Shown piece after piece: positions 26,180-33,876 of a DNA stretch of 64,000 bases (its first letter is position 1; each line of letters opens with the position of its first letter). The notes beneath the pieces are model-generated. The model was not told the DNA's origin. It made no database searches and saw only the letters and a list, made by a program, of their open reading frames with translations. This stretch comes from Streptomyces sp. NBC_00569 (GTDB lineage: Bacteria; Actinomycetota; Actinomycetes; Streptomycetales; Streptomycetaceae). The DNA lies in NCBI RefSeq assembly GCF_036345255.1, contig NZ_CP107783.1:5319501-5383500 (forward strand). The letters run 5' to 3'. Made by a program: the position numbers and the translations under genes.

Positions 26180-26404
26180 TCACCAGCGGAACGTGCGCAT
26201 GCGCATCTGCTGCCGCATCCGTGCCGCCCTGGCACGGCGTGGACGGACCCGGTCGCGCAGCTCCCGCGCCTCCCGGAGTTCCCGCAGGAACTGGGCGCGT
26301 CGGCGCAGGCGCTCGTCCTCGGTCCCCTCCCGCTCCGGGTCCTGTCCCCGGTCGTGCTGTCCCTGATCCGGCATAGGCACACCACCCCAGTCCGCCATTT
26401 CCAC
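26180..26404 (-). CDS. Small Arg-rich hypothetical protein
   Basis: 74 residues, MEMADWGGVPMPDQGQ followed by a long Arg/Glu helix (RRRAQFLRELREARELRDRV). Good host codon bias. It is divergent from upp and looks like a conserved streptomycete small protein, possibly nucleic-acid binding through the basic helix (inference). Confidence 0.6.
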   Translation of the reverse strand: MEMADWGGVPMPDQGQHDRGQDPEREGTEDERLRRRAQFLRELREARELRDRVRPRRARAARMRQQMRMRTFRW

Positions 26405-26469
26405 GTTCCCTCCGATGGCGGGTTTGATGCCAGCACGGGCGCGGCCCGGACCCGGTTACTGTTGAGGAC

Positions 26470-26508
26470 ATGCGGATCCACGTCGTCGACCACCCGACAA
26501 CGCACTAG
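26470..26508 (+). pseudogene. upp: Stranded 5' end of host upp (12 codons)
   Basis: ATG followed by Arg-Ile-His-Val-Val-Asp-His-Pro, the standard start of actinobacterial Upp, then Thr-Thr-His and a stop from element sequence. It retains the host RBS (GAGGAC) and presumably the promoter. The break falls in the 12-bp core. Confidence 0.9.
26485..26496 (+). repeat. attL core (GTCGACCACCCG)
   Basis: Host upp codons 6-9 at the left junction. To the left the sequence is host-like upp start; to the right it departs from upp (ACAACGCAC). Confidence 0.85.
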
Positions 26509-26537
26509 CACACAGAATCAGCAAGAGAGGCTGAACA

Positions 26538-28295
26538 GTGCCCATGTCACCTGCAAGAACTAGCGGAGACGGCGCCCCGGTCCGCATCCTGGCGGCCCTT
26601 CGTATCTCCCTGGACGACGACGCCAGCACGTCCATCGAGAGGCAGCACGAGAAACTGAAGAGCTGGCTTCACCGGAACCCGTGGGCGCGTCTGGTCCACG
26701 CCACGGAAGACCGGTCAGTGTCAGGCTCCATCGACCTGAAGGACCGCCCGGAGCTCGGCCCCTGGCTGGCCGAGGACAAGCGGGACGACTGGGATGCCAT
26801 CTGGATCAGCACCCAGGACCGTCTAGGTCGTGATGACCTCCACTTCATGGCGTTCGTGAAAGACGTCATGGACTGGAAGAAGGGCGTGTTCGTCGAGGAT
26901 GACCCTTCCTTCGACCTCACCACCGAGACGGGACGCCTGATCGCCTATGCCAAGGCCACCCAGGCGGCGGGAGAACTGCGGAAGATCCGCCAGCGCGCCC
27001 TGGACTCCCGTGACTACCTCCGACGCAACGGCATGTGGGCAGGGGGCAACCTGCCCTTCGGGTACAAGCCCACCCCGATCCAGGTCGGAGACAAGATCCA
27101 CTACAAGCTGGTTCAGGAGAAGGCCTACGCCGAGCTGCTCCGAGAGGTGGCGCGCCGGGTCCTGGACGGTGAGCCACTACGGAAGATCGCCGCTGATCTG
27201 AACGAGCGGGAGGTCCTGACTTGGCGGGACCATGAGCGCACTCTTCCGGCGCTCCCAGGGACCAAGAAGAGGCAGAGGGAACCGCAGGGGATCCAGTGGC
27301 ACCCATCGACCCTAAGCCGCCAATTCCAGAAGCTCTCTTGTGCAGGACAGCTTGAGTACACCGACAAGGAGACTGGCACGGTCCGGGTCGCCGAGTTGGA
27401 CAACGGTGACCCCGTGATGTTCACGGCAGAACCGATCTTCACTGAGGCTGAGCGCACAGAGATCCTGGACAAGATCGGGGAGCGAGCCTCCAAGCCCCAG
27501 AGGGCCCGTAGCGGGGTGGCCCGGCTGAGCGGTGTGGGGAAGTGCGGGACCTGCGGTCAGAGGGCGACCGTCAACCGGGTGACCCACAAGCTCAAGAGCG
27601 GGACCAAGACCTACGAGAGGTACCGCTGCTCTTCCTCGACTAAGGCCAGCCAGTGCAGTGAGCCTGGGTACATCGAGAAAGAGCAATTGGAAGAGTTCGT
27701 AAACTCCGCACTGATGCTGCACCTGGGGGACCGCGAAGAAGTTAAAGCGGTCAAGACCAAGGGGCAGGATCACACGCAAGAATTGGAGCAGTACAGGACT
27801 CGTCTCGTCCGAATTGAGAAGGAAGACGAAGAGGGCTGGTACGACGACGACCGGGAATCGTACTTCAAGAAGCGCAGGAACATCCTGGTCCGAATCAAGG
27901 AACTTGAGAGCAAGCCGGTAATCCCGGATACCGTCGACTACGTTCCTACCGGCCGTACCTTCCGCCAGAAGTGGGAAGGTATGACGACCGAGGAGCAGCG
28001 GGAATACCTGATAGAGCACAACGTGATGGTTGGGTTCTGGCGCTCAGGAGTCGACCCGAAGGAGCGGGCTGCCTACATCTGGTTCGGTGACTTCATCAAG
28101 GCTGCTACGGCTATGGGAATCCCGGACGATGAACTTCCGCCTTACGGGTTCCAGGTACTCAACCTGACCAAGGAGCAGGAGAGGGCTGCACTCCTGAGGA
28201 TCTCCCAAACGCAGGGCGCCGCACTTGAGCGGGCCTACGAGTCAGCGCAGGCATGGAGGGAGCGACAGATGGAGAGACTGGCAAACTCTGAATAA
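26538..28295 (+). CDS. int: Large serine recombinase (integrase)
   Basis: 585 residues. Catalytic domain about 15-155 with the nucleophile Ser24 in ALRISLD, Gln36, and the conserved DRLGRD loop; recombinase domain about 165-300 (GNLPFGYKP, ADLNEREVLTW, STLSRQF); zinc ribbon Cys336, Cys339, Cys364, Cys373; then a Lys/Glu coiled coil near 405-450. This is the phiC31/TG1-type architecture that performs one-way attP x attB recombination. AAGAGAGG seven bases before GTG 26538 supports that start. It lies 30 bases after the stranded upp start, so the host upp promoter now probably transcribes it. Confidence 0.95.
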   Translation: MPMSPARTSGDGAPVRILAALRISLDDDASTSIERQHEKLKSWLHRNPWARLVHATEDRSVSGSIDLKDRPELGPWLAEDKRDDWDAIWISTQDRLGRDDLHFMAFVKDVMDWKKGVFVEDDPSFDLTTETGRLIAYAKATQAAGELRKIRQRALDSRDYLRRNGMWAGGNLPFGYKPTPIQVGDKIHYKLVQEKAYAELLREVARRVLDGEPLRKIAADLNEREVLTWRDHERTLPALPGTKKRQREPQGIQWHPSTLSRQFQKLSCAGQLEYTDKETGTVRVAELDNGDPVMFTAEPIFTEAERTEILDKIGERASKPQRARSGVARLSGVGKCGTCGQRATVNRVTHKLKSGTKTYERYRCSSSTKASQCSEPGYIEKEQLEEFVNSALMLHLGDREEVKAVKTKGQDHTQELEQYRTRLVRIEKEDEEGWYDDDRESYFKKRRNILVRIKELESKPVIPDTVDYVPTGRTFRQKWEGMTTEEQREYLIEHNVMVGFWRSGVDPKERAAYIWFGDFIKAATAMGIPDDELPPYGFQVLNLTKEQERAALLRISQTQGAALERAYESAQAWRERQMERLANSE

Positions 28296-28316
28296 TCGAA
28301 GGTAGTCACTACGAGG

Positions 28317-28346
28317 GGCCCCGGTTCTACTGGCCGGGGCCTTTCT
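28317..28346 (+). terminator. Integrase terminator
   Basis: GGCCCCGG/CCGGGGCC stem, nine-base loop, then TTTCTCATTT. Confidence 0.85.
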
Positions 28347-29205
28347 CATTTCCAGTGCGCGTCACGCCGGGGTGTAGTGCTAGGCAAATAGGGCTGCACC
28401 CCAGTAACACCAAGGGTCGTAGCCTCCGGAAAAGGGGGTTCAGGAATTTGCTCGCAGAGGGGCGCTTGCTATGACGTCCCGATCAGCGTAAGGCGTGCAC
28501 CCGGACCCTCCCCCCTCCCCCCGTACCCCTATGGGCACCCAAGCGTGACGCTTAACGAGAAAAGCGAAACGTTGAAACGAGCGGATCGATAAACCATTTC
28601 GATAAGCCTTGATGAGTGCTGGTTCTAGCGCTCTTGGATTCTCTGGGTAGGCCCTAGGCATTAGGGCTAGGCCCTGCCTCTTGACTCGCGAACTGACTGC
28701 GGCTTGAGCCGATCTGTGAACGGGAGGGTGACCAATGAGGACGGGAGTGTTGTTGCTGTACGCCTCAGGTGCCCAGAGACCTACGGTCCTGGCTCCATTT
28801 CCATCCTGACTCCAGGAGCGTCACGGCGGTCCCTGGGGGCCGCAGACACCGACGGGGAGGCCACTGGCCGTGGTGGGGGCGTGGCTGGCTAGGTAGGGAG
28901 CCAGGCGCCCCGGGAAGTAGCGGGATTCCAGAGGGACGCTCACGGGTCTTTCTGGTGGCCGGAGAGGCGTGGTCATGGTGCCCGTGCCTTAGGGGTATCC
29001 CCCCTCCCTCCTGGTCAGAGCCGGTGCCGACTTATTTAGATAGTTAGAGTTCTAAGTATCTAAAGAACTGGTGACCCAGATCACAGCTATTCGGTGCAAC
29101 CTTCTGGGCATGTTCGGTGTCTTTCACAGTGTCCGATCTTAACCATTGAGGCTGGACACCACTTTGACCAAGGGGCTAGTGCACCCAAAATCAGGAGGAA
29201 TAGAA
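28347..29205. other. 0.85-kb region without a clear gene inside the element
   Basis: No ORF here has both a credible length and codon pattern. Visible structure: an imperfect inverted repeat GGGGTGTAG/CTGCACCCC (28369-28402), the palindromic cluster TAGGCCCTAG/AGGGCTAGGCCC around 28650-28675, and the 30-bp palindrome listed separately. A 24-codon ORF with a well-spaced GGGAGG starts at ATG 28735 and could be a leader peptide, but nothing supports a function. The region could hold control sites, a small RNA or a second origin. Confidence 0.6.
29035..29064. promoter_or_regulatory. 30-bp AT-rich near-perfect palindrome
   Basis: Arms 29035-29049 and 29050-29064 match at 13 of 15 pairs (TTTAGATA at the outer left, TATCTAAA at the outer right). 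It is the most AT-rich spot nearby and lies 140 bp before the first small gene of the operon side. This is consistent with an operator for an element repressor or replication protein. Confidence 0.55.
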
Positions 29206-29472
29206 ATGAATATCTCTGAGATCGAAGCCACCCCGGCATATGGCCCGGACGGAGAGCCTGACGGCTGGACGGACAGGGAGGGACATGCGTGGGCACCCCT
29301 GGATTGGCACAAGGGGGGCCCGCTTCCGGACGGGACGCCTACCGGTCGAATCGGAGTGACCGAGGTGTTCGACATCGACTACGCATCGGCCGTCTATGCG
29401 GCTGAGTACCTTGCAACTCCGGAGGGTGCTGCCGCTCAGAAGGCGTTCCAGGCGGAGCTGTCTGCCGCCTAA
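29206..29472 (+). CDS. Small acidic protein of the element
   Basis: 88 residues, MNISEIEATPAYGPDGEPDGW..., from an ATG with AGGAGGA six bases before it. Rich in Asp/Glu/Pro/Gly with a C-terminal helix (YASAVYAAEYLATPEGAAAQKAFQAEL). No recognised domain. Small acidic size and its place between integrase and replication genes would suit a regulatory or directionality factor, but that is a guess. Confidence 0.65.
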   Translation: MNISEIEATPAYGPDGEPDGWTDREGHAWAPLDWHKGGPLPDGTPTGRIGVTEVFDIDYASAVYAAEYLATPEGAAAQKAFQAELSAA

Positions 29473-29505
29473 TCGGTCGCCAGCTCAACAACTGAAGAAA
29501 CGAAA

Positions 29506-29540
29506 GACCCCGGACAGGGAAAGTGTCCGGGGTCCTTCTA
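29506..29540 (+). terminator. Terminator
   Basis: GACCCCGGACA/TGTCCGGGGTC 11-bp stem, seven-base loop, followed by CTTCTATTTCTATT. Confidence 0.9.
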
Positions 29541-29609
29541 TTTCTATTATCCCACACCTAGGGGTTCGGCATTCGGCCGGGCCCCTTTTTCTATGACTGG
29601 AGACATGAC

Positions 29610-30191
29610 GTGAGCGCTACTGCTATTGATACATTTCATGACGGACCCTGTACCTTCCAGTTTGATCCGTTCGATCCGAGCACTCATTGCTCTGATAACA
29701 ACCCTTGCCCCGGTCGTAAGTCGACCCGTGCTCCTATCACCCATGCGCCTGCCGTCGAGGAGACTCCCACGCTGCCCGCTGTGGAGCCTAAGGAGACGGC
29801 CCCGGTGTCTTCTCTCACCGGATCGGAGAAGAGCACTAAGCGTGTGCGGTCCATGGGGCGGTATGAGTGGGAGCGGGAGCTGTGGAACTGCCCCGATATT
29901 CCCGCCGCATACAAGGGCGTGCTTACTGCCCTCTCGTTCTTCTCTGACTTTGAGACTGGCCGTAATGCCCGGCCGGGTGAATCTCTCCTTCAGGAGGTCA
30001 CTTGTGCATCTCGGTCCACTGTGAATCGAGCACTCAGGTATGGCCGCGAGGAAGGCTGGCTCCACCGCAACTGGACTGGCGGAGGAACCAAGAAGGATGA
30101 GAGCGGTAAGCGTCTGGCAGACGAGTACTGGCTCACCATTCCGAGGCATGGTCATGGTCACGAGCTGGACGACGTGAAGCGGCGTATCTGA
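29610..30191 (+). CDS. Winged-helix DNA-binding protein, candidate replication initiator
   Basis: 193 residues from GTG 29610 with GGAG seven bases before. The N-terminal 75 residues are Pro/Thr-rich and probably disordered. The C-terminal part is a helix-turn-helix of the phage replication/DnaD-like type: AAYKGVLTALSFFSDFETG, PGESLLQEVTCASRSTVNRALRYGREEGWL, then a basic wing GGGTKKDESGKR. Clustered palindromes start five bases after its stop, the usual place for the origin bound by such a protein. A transcriptional regulator is the alternative. Confidence 0.65.
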   Translation: MSATAIDTFHDGPCTFQFDPFDPSTHCSDNNPCPGRKSTRAPITHAPAVEETPTLPAVEPKETAPVSSLTGSEKSTKRVRSMGRYEWERELWNCPDIPAAYKGVLTALSFFSDFETGRNARPGESLLQEVTCASRSTVNRALRYGREEGWLHRNWTGGGTKKDESGKRLADEYWLTIPRHGHGHELDDVKRRI

Positions 30192-30195
30192 CCAT

Positions 30196-30304
30196 GTGTC
30201 TCACAGACACCCCATGCCCATGAATCTACGGAGGGGTGTCTCATAGATACACCATCTAGTGTCTTTACACCTAGGGAAGTCCATCTAGGGACTTCCACCT
30301 AGAG
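30196..30304. other. Candidate replication origin / iteron cluster
   Basis: In 110 bp: GTGTCT-CAC-AGACAC (30196), GTGTCTCATAGATACAC (30236), GTGTCTTTACAC (30259), and the perfect palindrome GGAAGTCC-ATCTAG-GGACTTCC (30275-30296). The last is embedded in three 14-bp-spaced A(C/T)CTAG units (30269, 30283, 30297). The spacing of 40 bp between the first two is near four helical turns. Confidence 0.6.
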
Positions 30305-30324
30305 CTACTGGAAGTAGGGATAAG

Positions 30325-30357
30325 GCCGGTCCCCGCGCTTGGCGGGGCCGGTCTTTC
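30325..30357 (+). terminator. Terminator after the repeat cluster
   Basis: CCGGTCCCCGC/GCGGGGCCGG stem with one bulged T, then TCTTTCTC. Confidence 0.8.
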
Positions 30358-30621
30358 TCATGTCCAGATGGTGTAGCCGCTTTTGGCGGCTATCTCAGTC
30401 GCATCTTCAACCCAGATGCTCAGTAGCTCTGTCCTGCCGGACTGCGCTTAGTCTTCCTCCGTCGGCACAAGCCAGGAGCTAACTCCTGTCTGTCCTCCGG
30501 TGGAATGTTGCGCCGCCTATTCGGCCCCGCTGATTGTCAGTGGCTACTGAGATAATTGAAGTATGAGGAAGAAGCAGGGGTGTCTCGATCGGGGACCCCC
30601 TTCCTGATGGGAGAGAACAAT
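30358..30621. other. Spacer before the zinc-protein gene
   Basis: No gene seen. It contains the hairpin TAGCCGC/GCGGCTA (30374-30392) and, at 30563, a 14-codon ORF (MRKKQGCLDRGPPS) that ends just before the next gene and may be a leader. Confidence 0.4.
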
Positions 30622-31197
30622 ATGAGCGTTGAGACGATGTTGAGTGCAGATGACAAGGCCACGCTTGAGTGGCTGAAGAAGAATGATCCTGAGTTCAGCA
30701 GTACCACTAGCGATAGCGACCGCTGCCCTACATGGCACCGGTTCATGGTGGGGGACCGGGGAGCCGCTGACTGGCTCACTCTCCACGATGACGACGATGA
30801 CCTAACGCTGTCTGACCTCTTCCAGATGGGGACTCCTGAGAACACTGGCTTTGCCCTGGAGGGCAACACTTCTGAGGTGATGGAGTTCTGTCATTGGGCG
30901 GGGTGCGTGAAGGAGCTGTACGCCCCGGAGGAGCGCCGTGGGCGCGGTAACCCTAGGAAGTGGTGCACCGCCCATCAGAAAGCGGCTGAGGCCCGTACGG
31001 AGCGTTTGCGATACCACGGAATCAAGGTTGGTGAACACCGCAATCTGAGCTACCGGCCTAAGAAGTCCAGTCCGGGTGATGTTCCGTCCAAGCCCGATAA
31101 GGCTGTGTGGATTGGGTCCCCCGCTGTAGGCGGTAAGAGCGTGGACCAGTACGCCCAGTCTCGGAGCGTGTGGAACTCCCGCCGTCGAGTTCGCTAG
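30622..31197 (+). CDS. Zinc-binding element protein of unknown function
   Basis: 191 residues from an ATG preceded by GGGAGAG. A single zinc-ribbon-like site: Cys90-x4-Cys95 and Cys115-x2-His118 (RKWCTAHQKAAEARTERLRY), a pattern common in actinophage and Streptomyces plasmid proteins. The N-terminus is acidic (DDDDDLTL) and the C-terminus basic. I recognise the zinc motif but not a family; DNA binding is likely. Confidence 0.65.
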   Translation: MSVETMLSADDKATLEWLKKNDPEFSSTTSDSDRCPTWHRFMVGDRGAADWLTLHDDDDDLTLSDLFQMGTPENTGFALEGNTSEVMEFCHWAGCVKELYAPEERRGRGNPRKWCTAHQKAAEARTERLRYHGIKVGEHRNLSYRPKKSSPGDVPSKPDKAVWIGSPAVGGKSVDQYAQSRSVWNSRRRVR

Positions 31198-31549
31198 CCG
31201 CTGGTTCCTGCCAGCAAACGACGAAGCCCGCTGGGCGGTTGGTCACTGATGTTGACCAGGGAGGACGTTCCCGCCGGCCAGACCGTAGCGCAAATTGCAG
31301 TGGAGAGTATCGGAGCTTCCTGGGATTTATTCAGAGTGGTTGAGAGGGAGTCGGTTATGTCACCCCCTCGCCCTCTCGGGGGCCACAGAGTCTCGCCCCT
31401 CTGGGGTCCACTTAGTTCGCTGGTATGTGTACCTAGCGTCTCGTTGTTCTTTCTCCTCAGTGGATTGGCCCTCCTGGGACTGCTCACCCCAGGAGGGTCT
31501 TTTCATTTGCCTCTAATTGATCCGACGGATCACAAGAAAGGTGGTTCTT
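31198..31549. other. 350-bp gap upstream of the late-type operon
   Basis: No convincing gene: a 121-codon frame at 31249 lacks an RBS and overlaps the next gene. It probably holds the promoter of the following operon. Two imperfect copies of CTCGCCC...GGGG...CCAC occur near 31370-31412. Confidence 0.45.
31467..31504 (+). terminator. Terminator
   Basis: GGCCCTCCTGGG/CCCAGGAGGGTC stem followed by TTTTCATTT, separating the zinc-protein gene from the operon. Confidence 0.85.
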
Positions 31550-31732
31550 ATGCGGCTTACGAAGACATGTTCAAAGTGTCAGTTCGACAAGGTGCTCACC
31601 GAGTTCGGTCTTAGCTCAGTCCATTCGCAGGGGCGTCAGCCCTGGTGCCGGGAATGTAAGAGTGAGTGGTCTAAGAACTGGTCTAGGAAGTACCAGCGGC
31701 CCACATTCCCCCGGACCGAGGACGCGGCATGA
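31550..31732 (+). CDS. Phage-type CxxC zinc-ribbon protein (HNH/endonuclease VII front part)
   Basis: 60 residues: Cys7-Ser-Lys-Cys10 and Cys33-Arg-Glu-Cys36 with FDKVLTEFG between. This is the front zinc module commonly seen on phage HNH and recombination endonucleases, but the nuclease part is absent. AAGGTGG precedes the ATG. The stop overlaps the next start by four bases (ATGA). Confidence 0.7.
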   Translation: MRLTKTCSKCQFDKVLTEFGLSSVHSQGRQPWCRECKSEWSKNWSRKYQRPTFPRTEDAA

Positions 31733-31959
31733 CGACTGGCAGCGTTACACCTTGCACCAAGTGGGAGTGCATTGATTGGGACTCCCTGAGCCCTGAAGAG
31801 AAGTACTTCGCCCGCATCGCACCCCAGCGGACTCACCACACGGGGTGCCACAACAGTCATCAGCCGGGAAGGGTGAATCCCAAGAGGATGAACGGGTGGA
31901 TGGATTCTTTGGCTATTGCCCAACAGCAGCTTAAGGAGGAGTCCACCGATGAGCGCTAG
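31729..31959 (+). CDS. Small Cys/His-rich element protein
   Basis: 76 residues. Cys9, Cys14, His36, His37, Cys40 and His41 could bind zinc (PCTKWEC, RTHHTGCHNSH). Coupled by overlap to genes on both sides. The first part, WECIDWDSLSPEEKYFARI, is reminiscent of phage HNH-associated proteins. Function unknown. Confidence 0.6.
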   Translation: MTTGSVTPCTKWECIDWDSLSPEEKYFARIAPQRTHHTGCHNSHQPGRVNPKRMNGWMDSLAIAQQQLKEESTDER

Positions 31960-32356
31960 CGCAGTGCCTCGGCTGCTTGAGCCGAAGGGGGCTCGGGTCG
32001 TGTTCTATAAGAGTCCCGATCTCAAGACTTCCGAGGATCGGGTACCGGTCCGACTCACCTACTCGGCCCGTGTGCTTCACCACGTGATACCAGCGGTTCC
32101 GGGAGCGGCTAACGGAGCAGCGGTGGGGTTTTCCCTTGCGGCTACCCCAGACGGCTCCGTACGGGCATACAGCGGCCCCGCCGGTGACTTCCTGGGGCTG
32201 ATTGAGCGGGGCCCTCGTGGTTGGCTCCAGAGATTCCAGCTTGAGCGGCAGGCCCGTAAGCGGGCCAAGCAGGAACAGAACGAATTGAAGAAGCAGGAGC
32301 AAGCGGCTGAGATTGCAGACGATCTACTGAATGAATTGGAGAACAACCATGCCTGA
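31949..32356 (+). CDS. Element protein with basic coiled-coil tail
   Basis: 135 residues from an ATG with AAGGAGGA eight bases upstream. The N-terminal beta-rich half (GARVVFYKSPDL, VPVRLTYSARVLHHV) is followed by a Lys/Gln/Glu helix (ERQARKRAKQEQNELKKQEQ). No family recognised. Overlaps both neighbours, so it is co-translated with them. Confidence 0.65.
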   Translation: MSASAVPRLLEPKGARVVFYKSPDLKTSEDRVPVRLTYSARVLHHVIPAVPGAANGAAVGFSLAATPDGSVRAYSGPAGDFLGLIERGPRGWLQRFQLERQARKRAKQEQNELKKQEQAAEIADDLLNELENNHA

Positions 32357-33248
32357 GACTTTTAACCCCATCCTTGACTTTGATGTTCCGTCCCTTGAGT
32401 ACCGGGATCAGCCCGTGAATCAGGCTCATGTGAACCAGTTGGAAAGGGAGAACCGTAAGCTTGCCGACAAGCTCGATTATCTGACCGATCCCACCAAGCG
32501 AAAGCCTTTTGAGATCCCCTCTCTTGCAGTCGGATACCAGGAGCATTCCACTGATGATACTGGGGTGAAGAAGGTGGGAGCGGAGCTTACTAAGCGACTG
32601 AGTTACGTTGAGAAGCAGATTGATTCGCATCAGATCCAGATGGTTGCGTTCCTGGACTCTGTGGCTCGGAGGGCCACCAATGAGCAGGACCACGAAAAGG
32701 CCCTGATTGCCGCTGTGGAGGCCGGGAAGGATGCCCCGGCTCCTATCGTTCACGATGACCTGTCCGGCTCTCACGCGGAGCTGAATAGGCTTGAGTCCGC
32801 TATCACGACTGGCGCCCGTCTGGCGCACGAGACTCGCGATGTCCTGGAGCTCGAATACCAGCGCCTGTACCGCACGGAGTCTTACCGAGTCTGGGCGAAC
32901 AAGGAAATCGAGCAGCGGAACAAGGATGCTGCTAAGGCTGCCGCTCTTCTCCGTGAGGCCCTGTCTGCTCGTGATGCTGTTATCAACAAGCTGCCGAATG
33001 CTTTCGCTGATCCTGATGGAGTCGCGTTTGTCGAGCCGGTGAAGCTGGGGCGTGGGGGCATGGACCCGAATGTGATTGCCGGTAGTGCTGCCGAATTCAC
33101 CACTGGTGATGCTCTTGCGAAGCTTGAGTCAGTCACCATTCCGGGTGACGGTATCCGGAAGTGGTCGGTTTCTCAGCTCACCGAGGACGAGAAGCAGGAT
33201 TACGCCCGTCGTGCCGCTCAGGCCAAGATGGAGGTTGCGAATGTCTGA
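32349..33248 (+). CDS. 299-residue coiled-coil protein of the element
   Basis: The largest gene of the coupled operon. After a short Pro-rich start (NPILDFDVPSLEYRDQ) most of the chain is predicted helix and coiled coil (LERENRKLADKLDYL, KRLSYVEKQIDSHQIQMVAFLDSVARRA, LAHETRDVLELEYQRLY). A C-terminal globular part contains KLGRGGMDPNVIAG. Highly helical soluble proteins of this size in phage-like operons are often scaffolds or tape-like factors; that assignment is inference. Many codons end in T, unlike host genes. Confidence 0.65.
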   Translation: MPETFNPILDFDVPSLEYRDQPVNQAHVNQLERENRKLADKLDYLTDPTKRKPFEIPSLAVGYQEHSTDDTGVKKVGAELTKRLSYVEKQIDSHQIQMVAFLDSVARRATNEQDHEKALIAAVEAGKDAPAPIVHDDLSGSHAELNRLESAITTGARLAHETRDVLELEYQRLYRTESYRVWANKEIEQRNKDAAKAAALLREALSARDAVINKLPNAFADPDGVAFVEPVKLGRGGMDPNVIAGSAAEFTTGDALAKLESVTIPGDGIRKWSVSQLTEDEKQDYARRAAQAKMEVANV

Positions 33249-33462
33249 TCAGATGAAGGAAGCACGAGAGTTCATCAAGCGGCACCGTGGATACCAGCGA
33301 GGAGAGATTAGTTCTCCTATCCGCAGTTTCGACGACTGGCAGACCGAGGGTGAGGAGACGTCCGGTTTCCTCGGTGCTGGTGGGATGGATCCGACCGGTA
33401 GTGCCAGCCCTCTGGATATCTCGATTGATAACGACAGCAGGACGCCCATCAAGTTCCTGTGA
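33241..33462 (+). CDS. Small element protein
   Basis: 73 residues, MSDQMKEAREFIKRHRGYQRGE..., overlapping the end of the preceding gene by eight bases. Basic N-terminal helix, acidic Gly/Ser-rich C-terminus ending IKFL. No recognised domain. A terminator follows, so it closes the first part of the operon. Confidence 0.6.
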   Translation: MSDQMKEAREFIKRHRGYQRGEISSPIRSFDDWQTEGEETSGFLGAGGMDPTGSASPLDISIDNDSRTPIKFL

Positions 33463-33475
33463 GTGAGTAACCCGA

Positions 33476-33505
33476 GGGGGCCCCGCAATGGGGTCCCCTC
33501 TTTTT
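33476..33505 (+). terminator. Terminator before terS-like gene
   Basis: GGGG-G-CCCC and GGGG-T-CCCC arms around GCAAT, followed by TCTTTTT. Read-through may be partial, because the next RBS lies only about ten bases further. Confidence 0.75.
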
Positions 33506-33525
33506 GTAGTCCCTTTGGAGGGTTA

Positions 33526-33876
33526 ATGGCAGTGAAGAAGAAGGTAGACGAGTACAGGGAAAGGCTGATTTTCCAGTATGCCTCAGCCGGCCTCGGGCTA
33601 TCCCCTAATGACCTGCTCAATATCGAGCAGGCTGCACATCACCTGGCAGAGGCAGAGTCTCTGGACAATCGGGTGCGCCGTGACGGCGTAATGATCGAGG
33701 GTGGAAACCGTAAGGGGATGCAGGTTATGAACCCTTTGATCGAGGAGGCCCGCAAGCAGAGGACCAGTGCTAGTGCTCTACTCAACCGTATTGAGATTCC
33801 GGAGAGTGCTGGTGGTACTCGTAAGCTCACTCGTTCCGAGCAGAATCGGAAGAATGCGAGTAGGAGGTACCAGTAA
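33526..33876 (+). CDS. Probable P27-family small terminase subunit
   Basis: 116 residues with GGAGGG before the ATG. The second half follows the P27 small-terminase layout: a helix with AEAESLDNRVRRDGVMI, a short Gly/Asn hairpin, then MNPLIEEARKQRTSASALL and a RIEIPE turn, where family members have NPLxxEARxxRxxxxxLLxxLGLP. Small terminases choose the DNA to be packaged. There is no large terminase in the window, so the product would have to work with another phage's packaging motor, as in known satellites. It overlaps the next gene by one base. Confidence 0.68.
   Translation: MAVKKKVDEYRERLIFQYASAGLGLSPNDLLNIEQAAHHLAEAESLDNRVRRDGVMIEGGNRKGMQVMNPLIEEARKQRTSASALLNRIEIPESAGGTRKLTRSEQNRKNASRRYQ

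Noticed and set aside
31249..31614. 121-codon ORF before the late-type operon
   Set aside because: No RBS, runs through a strong terminator hairpin and overlaps the better-supported zinc-ribbon gene.
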